64,000 bases of DNA from contig JBLDXI010000019.1 in the NCBI GenBank assembly GCA_047495785.1, forward strand, positions 3,162,001-3,226,000, written 5' to 3'. Below the pieces are notes generated by a model that was not told where the DNA came from, ran no database searches, and saw only the letters and a program-made list of their open reading frames with translations. Each line of letters opens with the position of its first letter. Position 1 is the first letter of the stretch. The position numbers and the translations under genes were made by a program. Source of the stretch: Lepidodermella squamata (Eukaryota > Gastrotricha). Below are positions 60,690 through 64,000 of this stretch, in pieces.

Positions 60690-61448
60690 TAATATTTTAA
60701 TCGACCTGAAAGAGAAAAATTGTTTCTATATCCCAATGGAAATTAGTGAAAATGTTGATAAGCCTTAATCATTGAGCTTTGACCCTGGAAATGAAGTTGG
60801 CTAATTTTTTGTTGAATTCGAGTTCAGGGTCTTTTGATCTTAATTGAGGACATGGGATGATTTTTAGATACTCGCCATCTAGCGCTATGAATATAAGTAA
60901 TCGATGTCCTGCTTGGTTTCAGATGAGGCTTTCGAGGTGACGAAATGTCAGTTTTGTTGCTACATGACCTACGAAGCCGCCTTAAGTCAGACACACATCA
61001 CAGAGATCAGGAAAGCGAATTCCAGAACATTTTAGAGACAGCCATTTGGATAAGACAGCCTAATTTGATATTTGAGTGGCAGCGATACGCTATAGCTGTA
61101 CAGCACTATAGGTTCTTTTCGCTCAAAACCGAAGTTTTTAGGTCAGGCTCCATGACGCAATGCATATGCTATATGCTATATGCTATGCTATACTTCTCAA
61201 AGTATGGGTATACAACAATAAGAAAAACAATAAACGGCAAAAAACAGTGATGTCCGTGTTTAATTCACTAGCCCTCCTCATCCGCTTCGAGTAATGTTTG
61301 ACCGAGAAATAGAAATTTAATCATTTTATTTTATCAAAATTTAAAATTATTTGGTATTTTAGCGTATCTGTTAATTTCGTACGTAAGATGCCTTCTAAGA
61401 GCCCTTTTTGGCTTTAAGAGCAAGTGTTCATCAAGTTGCCCAGTTGGC

Positions 61449-61568
61449 TTAAGCGATGTAGTCATGTTGACGTCTTCGCTTCTCCGCACGTGTGTATGCC
61501 ATCAACTCCTCCAGCCCAGCTATATCCTTCGCAGCTATCGTAATCCGTAATCAGTGCCAACAATCCTT
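61449..61568 (-). pseudogene. Frameshifted relative of the peptide family
   Basis: The minus strand has a TTTTCTGAG acceptor-like edge and an exon similar to that at 59411-59535: IAAKDIAGLEELM, then RAEKRRRQH, ending in TAA at 61449-61451. The reading frame does not reach the acceptor (length out of phase by one and a TGA in frame), so the copy appears broken. No first exon was found. Confidence 0.4.
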
Positions 61569-62395
61569 CTCAGAAAATCAAATTATCAATCACATTGTGT
61601 CAAGAAATCAAGTGATTAACGAATTAATCATGGGATGTTAAAACTACATTCCCACCTTGTCCTGTTGGAACTTACGTAAACCAAATTTAGACAGTAGCCT
61701 TTCCGGATTTCGCTGCTCCTTTTTAAACCCAGCCATGGGCGGCGTAGCTAGACGAAGGCCTGAAGATGCTTCCATTGAAAAGTGTTGCGTTTATCCCACT
61801 GCCGAAGTGCTAACAATCCTAATTCCTAATAGCAATGAAAATCGTTAGCGCGTGAAATAAAGCACAGACATTTCTCATCATAGCCTTGGTAATAAGACGG
61901 AGATTCTCGACAGCTAATTGCGACAGAGTTCTGATGACACCCCAGACTTCGTATTTAAGCATTCAGGCTGCCTCATGGACAAGCAGTTTTCTGAACTTCG
62001 TGCACTAATTAAGAACGAGGGCAGTTGAAGATAACGCGTAGATATTTAGACCCATAAATAGATGGTTGCGGCCTTGATCAATCGCGAATGCCTACTCGTC
62101 AGACTCCGCCCAAGTCCAGACAAGAATTAAATTCATAACCAGCCTGGCAATTGAAATCTCGGGCGTGATTCATTAGCCCATTAGAACATTAGATTATTAG
62201 GAACTGATTTACGACAGCAAATTACACGGAAGCGGTAACAGTTTACGATTAATAGCTTCTTGATCCGTGTAACTCATTTTATTCTTCGCTAGTAGAAATA
62301 CTTGAGCCTTTTGATCATTGGTATCACCAGCTTGAAGGAAATTACCAAGAATCAATCACAAGAAAAAGAGTGACCACCATAGCCGCACGAGCTAT

Positions 62396-62779
62396 TCAAT
62401 TTCCGGCCATTATGTCGCGAGCCAGCATCTGAGCCCAAATGTAGAAGCCAACGGTATGTTTGCAGATAGCAGCCGAGCCAAGTTGCGCAATGCATTTTCG
62501 CATTCGCTGTCGCTGCACGCCGTGATTTCGTGCTGTGTGCGCCAGGTTGGCCAAACCTCTGTAATCTTGCTGCTGTACCAACATTGATACAAGATTTCCT
62601 GAGAAAAAAGTTAGGCTAAGACAAATCTGTTTTATAAGAAGCCTCCACTTACGGAAATATTCGATTTTATCTCCTGAATCACCCTGAGATTCTTTTAATG
62701 GTGAGGATGATGCGATTGATGCCACTGCCAAGGATAGGAAAATTGCTTGATGGAAAATTGACTTCATATTAATCGCCAT
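62396..62779 (-). CDS. Small secreted peptide precursor, copy 3
   Basis: Exon 1 62779-62653 (alternative ATG at 62767) and exon 2 62598-62396, minus strand, phase 1 with a GTAAGT donor; 105-109 residues. The signal peptide (IFHQAIFLSLAVASIASS) is followed by PLKESQGDSGDK, LVSMLVQQQDYRGLANLAHT, a basic run (GVQRQRMRKC) and the conserved CIAQLGSAAIC...GFYIWAQMLARDIMAGN. The signal and pro-region differ a lot from copies 1 and 2, whereas the last 40 residues differ at only one position (KHT for KNT), showing strong constraint on the C-terminal peptide. Confidence 0.82.
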   Translation of the reverse strand: MAINMKSIFHQAIFLSLAVASIASSSPLKESQGDSGDKIEYFRKWRLLIKQICLSLTFFSGNLVSMLVQQQDYRGLANLAHTARNHGVQRQRMRKCIAQLGSAAICKHTVGFYIWAQMLARDIMAGN

Positions 62780-64000
62780 AAAAATGCACAGTTATTGAAT
62801 ATGGCATGTTATGGCATGTTATATACGCCGTTTCGTCCTCCTGAGAAGCGAATTTCCTGATTCGATTAGCCGCTGGTTCAATCCGCGTGATCGGTTCAGG
62901 GACTTATTATATTTATCGCACCATGCATTCGGCATATTTTTCGAGGATAGCTACCTATACAGTGATTGATTACCTTCAAACGAGACGCAGAAATCGGACA
63001 TGTTTGCGTTCCTTTGTGATACAAGACACGGCATAATTTAACCGAAACTTCGTTTTATCCGTTATCAAGCAGCTGATGCGGCGCCTACCATCATGTAAAA
63101 ATGATACTCAGATATATGTTATTTATCGTGGAACGGTATTTGAAAGATTTAACCATAAAGAATTTTTGACATCCATCAGGTGTTCTCAATAATATTAAGT
63201 TACATAAAGGTGCCGGCGCTCATTTGCCGGTGATGCCCTTTTTATGAACCAACCAACTGCTTTTAGAGATGATTCATCGAGCGTTTGCCTAATTTTAATA
63301 TCCTTTTCAAATTTATAGTTTCGATTAATCTCTCAATCCAATTGCCGGAAATCGAGGTGGAGTGCTTATTCGATTATCCGTTGCTTCAATTTAGGTGATT
63401 GTTTTGCAGTAATTGCATCACTGAAGTGGTGGCAACTGGCAATGGGGAATCACCTCGCAGTTTCTAGATGAGGTTGTTATGGTGACGACATGCGTCATTT
63501 GTTGCGCCATGAAGCGGTGTCGAATCAGTCATACCTCGCTGCCTTGACAATCATTTAGGAAGGCAGTTTGATCTCCGTCATGCAGATAGCAATACATTTA
63601 CTGGTTGGGCCAAATATTAGTTCCGAACAATTATAGGAATACGGTTCCCACTTATGCAAACTCAATTAGGCCGAATCTCGCAGTTTTTCCTAGATTAACT
63701 AAGATTGTTAGCGTCGTTGAATAACTCGGACTAAGCCAACGTTACTTATGTTTTAAAATGATAGATTGCAAGTTCTTCCTCAGAATTAACGCATCAACAC
63801 GCTTTTTTACCCATCCCCTTACAGCGGACGTGAACACGGTTAAAGCTGAGTTATTCTACGTAGCGTAAACAATATGGCTAACAGGATGGCATGTTCACTA
63901 AGAACGAGGGTTGAATGCGGTCACTCTCGCTGGCAACCTCAATGACAATGCTAAACTGGGGTTTCCGTTCTTCATGACTATAGCTAGGACATTTGGGGCA
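62780..64000. other. Intergenic region with a diverged fold-back repeat
   Basis: AT-rich flank upstream of copy 3. At 63702-63874 lies a diverged relative of fold-back element 1. No gene is seen. Confidence 0.5.
63702..63874. repeat. Diverged copy of fold-back element 1
   Basis: The left arm contains TTAGCGTCGTTGAATAACTC and the right arm contains GAGTTATTCTACGTAGCG, matching the arms at 18212-18408 with many substitutions. Confidence 0.6.

Overview
The window looks like a piece of nuclear genome from an invertebrate animal. Genes have short GT-AG introns (often 50-60 bp, down to about 49 bp) in consistent phases. There is a rhodopsin-type amine receptor, a four-exon EHD ATPase gene, a testis-specific-type serine kinase and several families of small secreted proteins, together with non-LTR retrotransposons and several classes of DNA transposon. 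Short interstitial tracts of telomere-like CCCTAA/CCTAA repeats occur at two places. I cannot fix the phylum from sequence alone; a protostome is plausible but is an inference. I saw no bacterial operons, CRISPR arrays or tRNA genes.

Layout. 1-2.5 kb: the 3' exons of an amine-type GPCR (+). 2.9-8.6 kb and 10.4-25.5 kb: two tandem paralogues on the minus strand (here A and B), each with eight exons and each coding for a secreted protein of about 1,715-1,725 residues built from an apple/PAN-like module, discoidin (F5/8C) modules and laminin-G-like modules. Their exon structures match phase for phase, but intron 6 is 52 bp in A and about 7.9 kb in B. The B intron holds a 5'-truncated RTE-like LINE, a pogo-like element split by a mariner-like element that is itself split by a GC-rich LINE, and three fold-back elements. 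Intron 3 of B carries a hAT-type element with a perfect 8-bp target duplication. 26.0-26.6 kb: a proline/glycine/tyrosine-rich protein with a PPPY motif. 29.3-30.1 kb: a secreted protein with the ten-cysteine prokineticin/astakine/Dickkopf-C pattern. 31.4-35.2 kb: two small secreted six-cysteine paralogues. 40.3-44.9 kb: a TSSK-like kinase. 45.5-51.6 kb: four tandem paralogous secreted proteins of about 440-480 residues, of unrecognised family, with a helix-rich N-terminal part and a conserved CPxCGWDLFD motif; a pore-forming role is a hypothesis only. 51.7-54.5 kb: EHD/RME-1. 57.6-62.8 kb: three paralogous small secreted peptide precursors with an almost invariant 40-residue C-terminus, interleaved with two diverged relatives.

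How the genes relate. Most are secreted or cell-surface proteins, and many arose by local tandem duplication (discoidin/LamG pair, six-Cys pair, four-gene cluster, peptide triplet). The window therefore reads as a region of repeated local duplication plus dense transposon insertion confined to introns and intergenic DNA, rather than as one pathway. The best candidates for undescribed biology are the four-gene CPxCGWDLFD cluster and the C-terminally invariant peptide family.
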